Assembly (NCBI RefSeq): GCF_001500125.1
Contig: NZ_LQIV01000007.1
Coordinates: 62,001 to 126,000, forward strand
Length of the DNA: 64,000 nt
Source of the DNA: Mycobacterium sp. IS-1742
GTDB taxonomy: Bacteria > Actinomycetota > Actinomycetes > Mycobacteriales > Mycobacteriaceae
Direction: 5' to 3'
This document shows positions 10,470 through 20,856 of the stretch, in pieces (position 1 is the stretch's first letter; every line of letters begins with the position of its first letter). Below the pieces are notes generated by a model. The model was not told the origin of the DNA. It saw nothing but the letters and a program-made list of their open reading frames with translations, and ran no database searches. The position numbers and the translations under genes are program-made.

Positions 10470-10476
10470 GATTACA

Positions 10477-10482
10477 AAATTA
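10477..10482 (-). promoter_or_regulatory. -10 box of a probable leaderless promoter
   Basis: On the minus strand TAATTT fits the mycobacterial TANNNT -10 pattern, and exactly seven bases separate it from the ATG at 10469. Transcription would therefore start at or next to the A of the start codon. The surrounding AT-rich block stands out from the GC-rich background. No convincing -35 was found. Confidence 0.5.
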
Positions 10483-10533
10483 CACCGTTACATCACTGGT
10501 GGGAGGGTTTCTCCAGGGGCGAACGGCCGCGAC

Positions 10534-10581
10534 ACTACGGTTGATGACGTATTCGGCGCGCACAGCGTCACGAACCGTAGT
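10534..10581 (+). promoter_or_regulatory. Long hairpin in the acyl-CoA synthetase leader
   Basis: ACTACGGTT at 10534-10542 pairs with AACCGTAGT at 10573-10581. Inside, after a two-by-two internal loop, TGACG pairs with CGTCA (10545-10549 with 10566-10570), leaving a 16-base loop. It ends about ten bases before the AAAGGAGG ribosome site of the next gene. It could be an operator for a TetR-type regulator of fatty-acid genes or an RNA structure; the sequence does not decide between them. Confidence 0.5.
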
Positions 10582-10610
10582 CTCGGCGCGGGAAAGGAGG
10601 TGGCCGCATC

Positions 10611-12176
10611 GTGAGCGACTGGGACACCGAGGTGTTCGACGGGGTCTACGCCGGTCACCCCGGCCGCCTCTACCGCCGCAGCCCCACCACGATCGGCGAT
10701 CTCGTCGCGGGCACCCGCTGCTGGACCGACCGGGAGTTCCTCGTCCACGGCGAGCGCCGCATCACCTACGCCGACTTCCGCAGCGCCCTCGGCCGGGCGG
10801 GCGCGCAGATCGCCGGCCTCGGGGTGCGGCCGGGCGACCGGGTGATGGTCTTCGGGTACAACAGCCCGGAATGGGTTCTGGCCGTGTTCGCGCTCCTGCT
10901 GCACGGGGCGGTTCCGGTGCTGGGCAACCGCTGGTGGAGCCCCGTCGAGGTGGACCATGCCTGCGAACTGCTCGACCTGCGCCACATCCTCACCGACACA
11001 GCGCTGGACACGGCGACCGCCACCAGTCCGCTCGCCGACCTCGAATCTGCCTTCGGGCCTGCGGGCCACCCCACGTCGACCGGCGACGCCGGCCTCGAAC
11101 CGGACCTCGACGACGTCGCGGTCATCCTGTTCACCTCGGGCAGCTCCGGCCTACCGAAAGCCGTTGAGCTGTCGCGACGTTCGGTGATCGCCAATCAGCA
11201 GAACATCCTGGCGCGCAACGGCAGGCTGCCCCATCTGCTCGACGCCGACTCGCCGCAGGCGGTCAGCCTCGCGAGTACGCCGATGTTCCACATCGGAGGC
11301 CTGTCCAGCCTGCTCACGCATTTCCTGACCGGCGGCCGGATCGTGTTGGCGCAGGGCAGGTTCGACGCCGCGCAGGTGATGTCGCTCATCGAGCGCGAAC
11401 GTGTGCAGATCTGGGGCGCGGTGCCCACCATGGCCGTGCGCGTCCTCGAACACCCGGAATTCGGGTCCCGCGACCTGAGCAGTCTGCGGTCCTGGCCGCT
11501 CGGCGGTGCGCCGGTGAGTCCCGACCTGCTCGAACGCATCCGTGAGACGCTGCCCAACCTGCGTGAGCGCGGCCTGTCGAACACCTGGGGCATGACCGAG
11601 GCGGGCGGCTTCCTCACCGTCGCCGACAGCCGGGACCTGCGTGCACGGCCCGGCACGGTCGGCAGGCCCTACCCCGTCGTCGAGTTGCGCATCGACCGGC
11701 CCGACGCCGAGGGTGTCGGCGAGGTGCTGGCCCGCTCCCCGACCGTGATGCTGGGCTACGCGGGGCGCGCCGATGACGAGACCGTCGACGCCGACGGCTG
11801 GTTGCACACCGGCGATCTCGGCCATCTCGATGGCGACGGATTCCTCTTCATCGACGGCCGCAGCAAGGACATCGTGATCCGCGGCGGTGAGAACATCGCG
11901 TGCCCGCACGTCGAGGCGGCGCTCACCAGCCATCCGGCCGTGGTCGAGGCCGCCGCGCTGGGCCTGCCCCACCCCGACCTCGGCGAGGAACTCGCCGCGG
12001 TGGTCGTGTACCGCACGGGCGCCACCCCACCGACCGATGACGAGCTGCGGCGCCACCTCGCCGGCGTGGTGTCCTCGTTCGCCGTCCCGACCCGGTGGCT
12101 GATCCGGAGCGAACCCCTCCCCACGCTGGCCGGGGAGAAGATCGACAAGAAGGCGCTCGCGGCCACGTTCGGGTGA
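10611..12176 (+). CDS. Acyl-CoA synthetase (class I AMP-forming ligase, FadD type)
   Basis: 521-residue adenylate-forming ligase. It would activate a carboxylic acid with ATP to an acyl-adenylate and pass it to CoA. The core motif FTSGSSGLPK lies near residue 173, the STWGMTE-type motif appears as NTWGMTEAGG near 324, the hinge HTGDLGHLDGDGF near 400, and the C-terminal GEKIDKKAL holds the catalytic Lys. Length fits FadD-type enzymes; the chain-length preference is unknown. GTG start with a very strong AAAGGAGG site seven bases upstream. Divergent from the unknown gene at 9903, with a long hairpin in its leader. It stands alone before the copper operon. Confidence 0.88.
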   Translation: MSDWDTEVFDGVYAGHPGRLYRRSPTTIGDLVAGTRCWTDREFLVHGERRITYADFRSALGRAGAQIAGLGVRPGDRVMVFGYNSPEWVLAVFALLLHGAVPVLGNRWWSPVEVDHACELLDLRHILTDTALDTATATSPLADLESAFGPAGHPTSTGDAGLEPDLDDVAVILFTSGSSGLPKAVELSRRSVIANQQNILARNGRLPHLLDADSPQAVSLASTPMFHIGGLSSLLTHFLTGGRIVLAQGRFDAAQVMSLIERERVQIWGAVPTMAVRVLEHPEFGSRDLSSLRSWPLGGAPVSPDLLERIRETLPNLRERGLSNTWGMTEAGGFLTVADSRDLRARPGTVGRPYPVVELRIDRPDAEGVGEVLARSPTVMLGYAGRADDETVDADGWLHTGDLGHLDGDGFLFIDGRSKDIVIRGGENIACPHVEAALTSHPAVVEAAALGLPHPDLGEELAAVVVYRTGATPPTDDELRRHLAGVVSSFAVPTRWLIRSEPLPTLAGEKIDKKALAATFG

Positions 12177-12194
12177 GGACGGAGGCGTTTACCC

Positions 12195-12211
12195 ATACCC
12201 CCTACGGGTAT
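12195..12211. promoter_or_regulatory. Palindromic copper-sensor operator (CsoR/RicR type)
   Basis: ATACCC-CCTAC-GGGTAT is a perfect six-base inverted repeat around a five-base spacer, sitting directly upstream of and touching the -10 box of the copper chaperone/ATPase operon. GC-cored palindromes with TA ends of this kind are bound by the copper sensors CsoR and RicR, which leave DNA when loaded with Cu(I). No sensor gene is present in the window. Confidence 0.65.
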
Positions 12212-12216
12212 ATGCT
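12211..12216 (+). promoter_or_regulatory. -10 box of the copper operon, leaderless
   Basis: TATGCT fits TANNNT and lies six bases before the ATG at 12223, so the transcript should start at the start codon. No ribosome site precedes the ATG, which agrees with leaderless translation. The box abuts the operator, so a bound repressor would block RNA polymerase. Confidence 0.55.
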
Positions 12217-12222
12217 GGGTCC

Positions 12223-12422
12223 ATGAGCCTGAAGCTGGAAGTCGAAGGGATGAGCTGCGCGCACTGCGTCGCGAGCATCACCGAGGCCGTGCGGCCGCTG
12301 CCCGGCGTCACCGGAGTCGCGGTGGACCTGGACGGCTCGGCCGTCACGGTGACCGGTGAACCCGACGAGACCGCCGTCGTCTCCGCCATCGAGGACTGCG
12401 GGTACGACGTGCGCCCCACGCC

Positions 12423-12426
<4 letters not shown>
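12223..12426 (+). CDS. copZ: Copper chaperone, HMA domain (CopZ-like)
   Basis: 67-residue single heavy-metal-associated domain with the MSCAHC metal site (Cys 12 and Cys 15), the normal size for CopZ. It would carry Cu(I) in the cytoplasm to the ATPase encoded next. Its stop overlaps the ATPase ATG (ATGA), so the two are coupled. No Shine-Dalgarno sequence is visible, and the promoter -10 lies just upstream. Confidence 0.88.
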
Positions 12427-14633
<2,207 letters not shown>

Positions 14634-14635
14634 GG

Positions 14636-15751
14636 TCAGGGGCGGCGGGCGCGGAACATCTTGGTCTCGCCCTTGATGCCCTTGAGGTGACGCGCGCCGG
14701 CGAACGACCACGAGAACCGCTCGTCGTCACCGATGGCATCGCGGACCGACTCGGCGACCAGCACCGTCCCCGGCCGGGCGGCGCCGGTGACCCGGCTGGC
14801 GAGGTTGACCGGGCTGCCGAACCAGTCCCCCGCCCGGCTGACCGCCTGCCCGGCGGCCAGCCCGACCCGCAGCCGCGGGAACTGCGCGTCACTGGTCGCG
14901 GCGTCGAGCAGGGCCAGCGCCGCCTCGAGCAGCGCCGCGGGATCGGTGCTCACGAGCATCACCGCGTCGCCGATCGTCTTGACGAACCGCACCGGGGCCA
15001 CGGCGAGTTCACGCGCCAGGTCGCCGAGCCGGCGCGCGAGCTGCTCGAGCTGCTCGGGCGGCACCGCCTCGCCGAGGCGGGTGAAACCCACCAGATCGGC
15101 GAACATGATGGACACCTCGCGGGCGCCGGGCAGCGGCAGACCCTCCGCCCGCTCGGTGGCCGAGACCGCCTCGGTCTCCATCGCGTGGCGCAACTGCAGC
15201 AGCAGCATCTCGTGGACCATGGGGCCGAGTTGAGGGGCGAGTTCCCGCACGAGCGCCTCGGACTTCCTGGCGATCTCGAGTTCCGACGCGCCGGGCGTCA
15301 GCACGGCGGCGAACGCCGTGTACCGCATCACCTCCGCGGCCCTGGCGAGTCCCTCGGACAACACGCGAACCACCTGGACGACCTGGTCGGGATCGAGTCC
15401 GAACTCGATGAACCGCTGCGCGTGGGCGGCGGTCTCCGCGTCGGCGCGCAGATGCACCGCCGCGTCCGGGTCGTCCTCCCGGGACAGGCCCATGGCCCGC
15501 TGCACCCGCTGCAGCAGGTCAAGGTCGATGCCGAACTTCTCGCTGATGTCGCGGGCGGACACGTAGACCCCGTCGTCACCGACGTGCCGTCGCGAGGCCA
15601 GCAGCATCGGCGAGATGGCCTCGCGCACCTCGGCCGTGCCGAAACCCCGGTCGAACAACCACTCGATGAGCTCGGCGCGCTCAGCGCGCGCCGCCCCGGT
15701 CAGTCCGTCGAGGAGGTCCTCGATGCCGTCGATGTCGCGCGCTTCAGTCAC
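14636..15751 (-). CDS. Class III adenylyl cyclase, Rv1264-like with N-terminal regulatory domain
   Basis: 371 residues. The N-terminal half (about 1-190) is the helical autoinhibitory domain of Rv1264, the pH-sensing cyclase; it contains [14 protein letters not shown] and MRYTAFAAV blocks that I recall as nearly the same there. The C-terminal half is the catalytic domain with both metal Asp residues ([12 protein letters not shown] and GDAVML), the adenine-selecting Lys (FVKTIGD) and the transition-state Asn/Arg (PVNLASRV), so it looks active. It makes cAMP in the cytoplasm as a homodimer. The GTG at 15751 matches the family start MTEA-like; a longer in-frame start would add an unstructured tail. 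Convergent with the copper ATPase. Confidence 0.9.
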   Translation of the reverse strand: MTEARDIDGIEDLLDGLTGAARAERAELIEWLFDRGFGTAEVREAISPMLLASRRHVGDDGVYVSARDISEKFGIDLDLLQRVQRAMGLSREDDPDAAVHLRADAETAAHAQRFIEFGLDPDQVVQVVRVLSEGLARAAEVMRYTAFAAVLTPGASELEIARKSEALVRELAPQLGPMVHEMLLLQLRHAMETEAVSATERAEGLPLPGAREVSIMFADLVGFTRLGEAVPPEQLEQLARRLGDLARELAVAPVRFVKTIGDAVMLVSTDPAALLEAALALLDAATSDAQFPRLRVGLAAGQAVSRAGDWFGSPVNLASRVTGAARPGTVLVAESVRDAIGDDERFSWSFAGARHLKGIKGETKMFRARRP

Positions 15752-15795
15752 GCCCCAACGTACACCCAGCGGCGCGTTGGGCATCATGGTCGGTG

Positions 15796-16290
15796 ATGTC
15801 CGACCTGGTGCAGGGGTTCGAACCGATCGTCGGCGGGGCCCCCGAGGTGCTCGTGCTCGGCAATGCGCCCAGTGTGCTGGCACTGGCCAGACACCAGTAC
15901 TACGGCAACCCGCGGAATGCGTTCTGGCGCATCATGGGTGCGCTCTACGGATTCGACGCCGACGATCCGTACCCCTGCCGCACCGGCGCGCTCACCGTGC
16001 ACGGCGTCGCCGTGTGGGACGTGCTGCACTCGTGCCGCCGCGCAGGCAGTCTCGATTCCGCGGTGCAGCCGGCGAGCATGGTGGTCAACGACTTCCCGAC
16101 GTTCTTCGGCGAGCACCCGACGATTCGCCGGGTGCTGTTCAACGGCGCCGCCGCGGAGAAGAACTTCCGGCGGCTGGCCTCCGGCGGGGTCGGCCTCGAA
16201 TACTCCCGGCTGCCGTCGACGAGCCCGGCGCAGACCATGCGCTACGAACTCAAGCTGGCGGCCTGGCGCGAGGCGCTGAGGATGGCCTGA
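15796..16290 (+). CDS. DNA-deoxyinosine (hypoxanthine) glycosylase, UDG family 6
   Basis: 164-residue member of the Mug/UDG fold. The first motif reads LVLGNAPS, and the block [11 protein letters not shown] is the hallmark of hypoxanthine-DNA glycosylases, whose conserved Asn (in NAFW) is the catalytic candidate. The C-terminal motif RLPSTSPA corresponds to the DNA-intercalating loop. It would remove deaminated adenine (hypoxanthine) from DNA. The usual GSFPG loop is GNAPS here, a modest deviation. A GTG one codon upstream is an alternative start. Divergent from the adenylyl cyclase, 45 bases apart. It occupies the place of amiB2 in M. tuberculosis. Confidence 0.78.
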   Translation: MSDLVQGFEPIVGGAPEVLVLGNAPSVLALARHQYYGNPRNAFWRIMGALYGFDADDPYPCRTGALTVHGVAVWDVLHSCRRAGSLDSAVQPASMVVNDFPTFFGEHPTIRRVLFNGAAAEKNFRRLASGGVGLEYSRLPSTSPAQTMRYELKLAAWREALRMA

Positions 16291-16418
16291 ACCGAACACT
16301 TCCTGCCAACCGTCGGTCAATCACTGCCAACGGGATGGATGGCCCTGACCTGCAGGTTGTTGCAGTCAGACCGGCCAGGAAATCCCTCCAGACCGAACGG
16401 ACACGAAGAGGTACCGAG

Positions 16419-16667
16419 ATGAACAAGTTCGGATTCGCCACCATCATCGCCGGCGGACTGGCCACCGGATTCCTGGCCTTCGCCGCCCCCGCCCAGGCCG
16501 CCCCCTCCGGACCGGGCAACGCCGCCGACACCATCAGCTCCCTCGACGACCGCGGCTACCAGGTCCGCGTCACCCAGCAGGGCATGAACAAGCCGCTCGA
16601 CCAGTCCAGCATCGTCTCGGTCCGCTACGACAACGACGACCGCGTCGTCCACGTCACCACCCGCTGA
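16419..16667 (+). CDS. Small secreted protein
   Basis: 82 residues. Residues 1-28 form a clear Sec signal peptide ending AAPAQA before APSG. The mature part of about 54 residues has no Cys and ends in a beta-like segment (SIVSVRYDNDDRVVHVTTR). Proteins of this pattern are common in mycobacteria, but I know no function. An ACGAAGAGG-type ribosome site precedes the ATG. A perfect 25-bp inverted repeat follows the stop and probably ends the transcript. Two direct repeats of CTGCCAAC, 21 bases apart, lie about 90-110 bases upstream. Confidence 0.75.
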   Translation: MNKFGFATIIAGGLATGFLAFAAPAQAAPSGPGNAADTISSLDDRGYQVRVTQQGMNKPLDQSSIVSVRYDNDDRVVHVTTR

Positions 16668-16681
16668 CCCCGACAGCTCCC

Positions 16682-16743
16682 CGCCGAGACTGCTGGGAGA
16701 TCACCGAATCCGCCGAAACGGTGATCTCCCAGCAGTCTCGGCG
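16682..16743 (+). terminator. Perfect 25-bp inverted repeat after the small secreted gene
   Basis: Arms at 16682-16706 and 16719-16743 are exact reverse complements (starting CGCCGAGACTGCTGGG), separated by 12 bases. It has no U-run, but mycobacterial intrinsic terminators often lack one. It lies 14 bases after one stop codon and 26 bases before the next ATG on the same strand, so it should insulate the HIT gene from read-through. Confidence 0.6.
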
Positions 16744-16769
16744 TTGTCGGCGCGGGCTACGGTGGCGGG

Positions 16770-17201
16770 ATGTCCTGTGTGTTCTGCGACATCGTCGCCG
16801 GCGAAGCGCCCGCCATCCGCGTCTACGAGGACGACGACTATCTGGGAATCCTCGACATCCGGCCGTTCGCCCGCGGCCACACCCTGGTGATCCCCAAGCG
16901 CCACAGCGTGGACCTCACCGACACCCCGCCCGACACCGTGGCGGGCATGGCCCGCCTCGGACAGCGCATCGCCCAGGCGGCGCGGCGCTCAGGGCTGCAT
17001 GCCGACGGCAACAACGTCGTCATCAACGACGGGAAAGCGGCGTTCCAGACGGTGTTCCACATCCACCTGCACGTGCTGCCCCGCCGCGGCGGCGACAAGC
17101 TCGCGTTCGCCAAGAACATGGTGCTGCGCCGGGATCCGGACCGCGAGGAGTCGGGCCGGCTGCTGCGCGAGGCGCTCGCCCAGCTCGACTCCACCCCGTA
17201 G
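16770..17201 (+). CDS. HIT-family nucleotide hydrolase/transferase
   Basis: 143 residues, Rv1262c-like. The histidine triad HIHLHVLP lies near residue 95, and an N-terminal CxFC pair (SCVFCDIVAG) is like that of zinc-binding Hint proteins. HIT proteins hydrolyse AMP-linked substrates such as aminoacyl-adenylates or dinucleoside polyphosphates; the natural substrate is not clear. Cytoplasmic. Convergent with the flavin monooxygenase gene, only two bases between stops. Confidence 0.88.
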   Translation: MSCVFCDIVAGEAPAIRVYEDDDYLGILDIRPFARGHTLVIPKRHSVDLTDTPPDTVAGMARLGQRIAQAARRSGLHADGNNVVINDGKAAFQTVFHIHLHVLPRRGGDKLAFAKNMVLRRDPDREESGRLLREALAQLDSTP

Positions 17202-17203
17202 CG

Positions 17204-18391
17204 TCACCACGCCGGCCCGCGCAGGCCGAACCGGTTCTGCGGATCGGCCGGCTCCCAGCTGCAGTCAACCTGCGAGCGCATGCCCATCGCCCTGGCCCGG
17301 GACAGCAGGCGCCTGCCCAGCTCGAGCTGCTGCGGTTCCCACTTCGCCAGCGCCTCGGCCACACTGCCGCACGCGCGCAGCGCATCGTGCAGCGCCCAGG
17401 CGTCCGCGGCGGCCTTGGCGGTGCCCGCCGCGGCGTGGGGCCGCGCGGTGGTCGCGGCGTCGCCGAGTAACGCCACCCGCCCCGTGGCCATGCGGTCCAC
17501 GCCGACGTCGAAGACCGCCTGCAGGAAGGGCCGTTCGGTGCGCAGCACCACCTCCGCGACCGAGGGCGCCAGCAATTGCGTTGCCGCTGAGCGCATGTCG
17601 TCGACGAAGCGGTCCTGGACAGCCCCTGGATGCACCGACACCGCAGCCACGTCACCGAAGCGGTCGGTCATGAGTTCGGCGAGTTCGCCCGTCGCCACAT
17701 TGCGGTACCACACGAAGTTCATCAGCCGCCGCCCCACCGCGAGGCCGCCGTCCGGGGACGGGATCGGATAGGCGACGAGATGGGTGTGCGGCGCGAAGCT
17801 GTAGGTGATCGCGTCGTGGAGCCGCTCGAAGGTGTCGGCCGAGAGTCTGCTCTCGGGCAGCGTCCCACGCCATCCGACGTAGCCGGCGTACTCCAGGTCG
17901 GCCGTCGGGGTGAAGCGCCGGCGGCCGGCCGAGGTGACGCCGTCGGCGAACACCACGAGATCCGCGCGTTCACACCGGCCCGAGGCGAAAGACACCTCGG
18001 CCCCGTCGATGTCCTCGTCGAAGCCCGTCGCGGTTTCACCGAGGTGGTAGCGGTCGCCGCCGAAGTCGGCCAACAGCGCGCGGTGAAACGTGCCCCAGGA
18101 CGTGAAGGTCCAGGCCAGCGGTTCGGTGTGGACGACGGCATCGTGCCGGTCGAGGTACTGCACGTGGTGGGTCGACGTGCTGACCTGTCCGGGATCCCGG
18201 CGGCTGCACTCGGTGAACCAGCGCAGGGTCTCCGGATGCAGGACGATGCCGCCACCGCGACCGTCGAGCTGCTCGGGTGTGCGCTCGAAGACAGACACCT
18301 CGAAACCCAGCCGCCGCAACAACAATGCGGTGGTCAAGCCGCCGATCGAACCCCCGACCACCACCGCCCGCGCCCCGCCCCAGTCGTGCAT
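17204..18391 (-). CDS. FAD-dependent monooxygenase, PHBH-fold (Rv1260-like)
   Basis: 395-residue class A flavoprotein. The Rossmann start VVVGGSIGGLTTALLLRRLG binds the ADP part of FAD; the second FAD motif appears as ALLGDAATTARPHAAAGT near residue 290, and the region near 155 (DLVVFADGV) fits the DG motif. Such enzymes hydroxylate aromatic or polycyclic substrates using NAD(P)H and O2; the substrate is unknown. Gene order with a HIT protein, a deazaflavin-type protein and a uracil glycosylase follows Rv1259-Rv1262c. Divergent from the next gene, 40 bases apart. Confidence 0.83.
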   Translation of the reverse strand: MHDWGGARAVVVGGSIGGLTTALLLRRLGFEVSVFERTPEQLDGRGGGIVLHPETLRWFTECSRRDPGQVSTSTHHVQYLDRHDAVVHTEPLAWTFTSWGTFHRALLADFGGDRYHLGETATGFDEDIDGAEVSFASGRCERADLVVFADGVTSAGRRRFTPTADLEYAGYVGWRGTLPESRLSADTFERLHDAITYSFAPHTHLVAYPIPSPDGGLAVGRRLMNFVWYRNVATGELAELMTDRFGDVAAVSVHPGAVQDRFVDDMRSAATQLLAPSVAEVVLRTERPFLQAVFDVGVDRMATGRVALLGDAATTARPHAAAGTAKAAADAWALHDALRACGSVAEALAKWEPQQLELGRRLLSRARAMGMRSQVDCSWEPADPQNRFGLRGPAW

Positions 18392-18431
18392 CCCGACACC
18401 CTATGGCCGCGACGGCTGACACACTGGTGCA

Positions 18432-18893
18432 ATGAGCAACCTCTCCCCCATCGAACAGGTCGGCGCACGGTTGCTGAAGGTGCACGACCTCATCTACAAG
18501 AAGTCGGGCGGCCGCATCGGCCACCGCATCCCCGGCGTTCCGCCGAGCCTGCTGCTCCACACCGTCGGGGCCAAGACCGGCCAGGCCCGCAGCACGACGC
18601 TCACCTACGCCCGCGACGGCGGCGACTACCTGATCGTCGCCTCGCTGGGCGGCGCCCCGCGGTCACCGGGCTGGTACCACAACCTCAAGGCCCACCCCGA
18701 CGTCGAGATCAACCTCGGCACAAGGCGGTTGGCCGTGACGGCGCGGCCGGTCCTGCCCGACGACCCGGACTACGCGCGGCTGTGGCGCATCGTCAACGAC
18801 AACAACTCCCACCGCTACGACGCCTACCAGAAGCGCACGACGCGCCCGATCCCGATCGTCGTGCTCACCCCCACGAGCCCCACACCGTCCTAG
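18432..18893 (+). CDS. F420-dependent nitroreductase-fold protein (Rv1261c, Ddn family)
   Basis: 153 residues of the DUF385/Ddn split-barrel family, which uses deazaflavin cofactor F420 in mycobacteria. Motifs LLLHTVGAKTGQARSTTLTY and LGGAPRSPGWYHNLKAHP are typical of the family and form the F420 phosphate-binding region. These proteins reduce quinones or other hydrophobic electron acceptors near the membrane; the precise substrate is unknown. It pairs divergently with the flavin monooxygenase. Its TAG stop lies in a CTAG that also gives the stop of the convergent luciferase-like gene. Confidence 0.86.
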   Translation: MSNLSPIEQVGARLLKVHDLIYKKSGGRIGHRIPGVPPSLLLHTVGAKTGQARSTTLTYARDGGDYLIVASLGGAPRSPGWYHNLKAHPDVEINLGTRRLAVTARPVLPDDPDYARLWRIVNDNNSHRYDAYQKRTTRPIPIVVLTPTSPTPS

Positions 18894-19951
18894 AACAGTT
18901 CCTTGGCGAGCAGTTCCAGCGTGGTGTCGCGGGCCGGCGCCGTGGCGGGATCGGTGCCGCGGCGCGCCGACGCGACCGGGTTGACCATCACCTCGTCGAC
19001 GTCGAACTCGGCGGCCAGCGCCCGGACCTGCTCGGCCGCCTCGGCCGGTGAGCCCACCACGGCGCGCTGCAGCCCGTGCTGGACGACGGCCTGGGCCTGC
19101 GGGCTGAGCTCCTTGGCCTGCGCGTCCTCCACGAGGTCGAGCGCGGTGAGCGGCTGCCCCGTGCGCAGCTGAGCCATCATGTGCAGGTTCGGCAGCATCA
19201 GCGCCATCGCCTCGTCGTGGGTGTCGGCGACGACGGCGTTGACCGTGAGGAACGTGACCGGTTCGGCGGCGACGTCGCTGGGGCGGAATTCGGCGCGATA
19301 GGTCGCCAGCGCCTCCGCGGTGCCCTGACCGGAGAAGTGGTGGGCGAATACGTACGGCAACCCCTTCGTCGCGGCCAGGTGTGCGGAGTACATCGAGGAG
19401 CCGAGCAGCCACAGCCGCGGTTCGGTGGTCGCCGCGGGCGTCGCCCTGAGGATGTAGTTCTCCCGCATCAGGTTGCGCGGCAACGACACTCGCACCCCGT
19501 GGCGGCTCATCAGCGCCGCGACGTCGTCGAGGTAGTCGGGGAACCGTTCGATGTCTTCCCGATCGTCGCAGCCGTCGCGTCCTTTGAATCCGCGCAGCGC
19601 CATCGACGTCACCGGGTCGGATCCGGGCGCCCGGCCGATTCCGAGGTCGATGCGGCCCGGATGGGCGGCCTCGAGCAGCGCGAACTGCTCGGCGACCGCC
19701 AGCGGTGCGTGGTTGGGCAACATCACGCCGCCCGAACCGAACCGCACCTGGGACGTCTGCGCAGCCAGGTGGGCGATCACGACCGGTGGGCTGGTGGCCG
19801 CCACCGCGGGCATGTTGTGGTGCTCGGCGATCCAGTAGCGGGTGTAGCCCAGCCGGTCGGCGGTCTGTGCGAGCCGGGTGGTCGCCGCCAGCGCATCCGA
19901 GGTGGTCTGGTCGGAGCGCACGGGTATGAGGTCCAGGACAGAAAGACGCAT
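18890..19951 (-). CDS. Luciferase-like (LLM) flavin-dependent monooxygenase
   Basis: 353-residue bacterial-luciferase-fold protein of the alkanal-monooxygenase-like group. The signature LGYTRYWIAEHHNMPAVAA near residues 35-50, IAHLAAQTSQVRFGSGGVML and IDLGIGRAPGSDP are characteristic. It would use FMNH2 or F420H2 and O2; no partner reductase is adjacent. A lone gene, convergent with the F420-type gene and upstream of (same strand as) nothing obvious; the uracil glycosylase stop lies 40 bases upstream of its ATG. Confidence 0.86.
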   Translation of the reverse strand: MRLSVLDLIPVRSDQTTSDALAATTRLAQTADRLGYTRYWIAEHHNMPAVAATSPPVVIAHLAAQTSQVRFGSGGVMLPNHAPLAVAEQFALLEAAHPGRIDLGIGRAPGSDPVTSMALRGFKGRDGCDDREDIERFPDYLDDVAALMSRHGVRVSLPRNLMRENYILRATPAATTEPRLWLLGSSMYSAHLAATKGLPYVFAHHFSGQGTAEALATYRAEFRPSDVAAEPVTFLTVNAVVADTHDEAMALMLPNLHMMAQLRTGQPLTALDLVEDAQAKELSPQAQAVVQHGLQRAVVGSPAEAAEQVRALAAEFDVDEVMVNPVASARRGTDPATAPARDTTLELLAKELF

Positions 19952-19990
19952 GGCAACGTCAACGCATTCCGGCCCGGCTACGTTCCCGCC

Positions 19991-20812
19991 CTACCGTCCT
20001 GCCAGCTCACACGCCCGGGCGAAGACGGCGTCCATCATGGCCGGGGTCAGCTTGCCGGTGAACGTGTTCTGCTGGCTGGGGTGGTAGCAGCCGACCAGGG
20101 TCACGCCGTCGATCCCGGCCTCGGCGAGGTGGCCGAACGTCGGCGCAGGCACCGGCACGGCGACGCCGCCGCGCCGCAGCATCTGCAGCGCCGCCTTCCA
20201 CGCGAAGCCGCCCAGCGCGATCACCACCCGCACGTCACCGCGGACCAGACGCCACTCCGCGTCGAGCCACGGTGCGCACGTCGCCCGCTCGGCCGGTGTC
20301 GGCGCGTTACCCGGCGGCGCGCACCGGACCGCGGCTGCCATACGAACGTCGTTGAGCGCCAACCCGTCTGCGGCGTCGACGCACAACGCCTGATTGGCCA
20401 GGCCGGCACGGTGCAGAGCGGCGAACAGGAAATCACCGGAACGGTCGCCGGTGAAGATCCGGCCCGTGCGGTTGGCGCCGTGGGCGGCCGGGGCCAGCCC
20501 GACGACCATGATGCGCGGATGGGCGTCACCCCAGCCAGGTGCGGGTCTGCCCCAGTAGGGCTGATCGGCGAACGACTTGCGTTTGACCGCTGCGGTCTCC
20601 TCCCGCCACTCGACCAGGCGCGGGCACGCGCGGCACACCGAGACCAGCGCGTCCAGCTCGCCCAGCGACCCCGCGGCGTCGGCCAGCGACTCCACTGCCG
20701 CGGCGGACGCGGCCACCGCCGTCGCGGAGGTGGCCGGGTCGCCCGGCCACCCCGTACCCGGCGGCACGGGCGAGGGGAACGGGACACCGGTGCGCGGGTG
20801 AGGTGATTGCAC
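19991..20812 (-). CDS. udgB: Uracil-DNA glycosylase family 5 (UdgB)
   Basis: 273 residues, Rv1259-like. The active-site motif [14 protein letters not shown] (near residue 104) and [13 protein letters not shown] (near 240) define family 5 UDG, which acts on uracil, hypoxanthine and other deaminated bases in double-stranded DNA. Cys residues in [16 protein letters not shown] and ATCAPW are placed to hold the [4Fe-4S] cluster of the family. Repair of deaminated bases matters in GC-rich genomes. It is divergent from the Tap pump gene with 44 bases between. Confidence 0.9.
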   Translation of the reverse strand: MQSPHPRTGVPFPSPVPPGTGWPGDPATSATAVAASAAAVESLADAAGSLGELDALVSVCRACPRLVEWREETAAVKRKSFADQPYWGRPAPGWGDAHPRIMVVGLAPAAHGANRTGRIFTGDRSGDFLFAALHRAGLANQALCVDAADGLALNDVRMAAAVRCAPPGNAPTPAERATCAPWLDAEWRLVRGDVRVVIALGGFAWKAALQMLRRGGVAVPVPAPTFGHLAEAGIDGVTLVGCYHPSQQNTFTGKLTPAMMDAVFARACELAGR

Positions 20813-20856
20813 GTCTCCACTGTGCCGCCCGCTGCTAGATTCGGGCGCGATAACCC

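Noticed and set aside
16303..16331. Two CTGCCAAC direct repeats 21 bases apart before the small secreted gene
   Set aside because: Short, and no matching regulator is known; kept only as a note in the gene entry.
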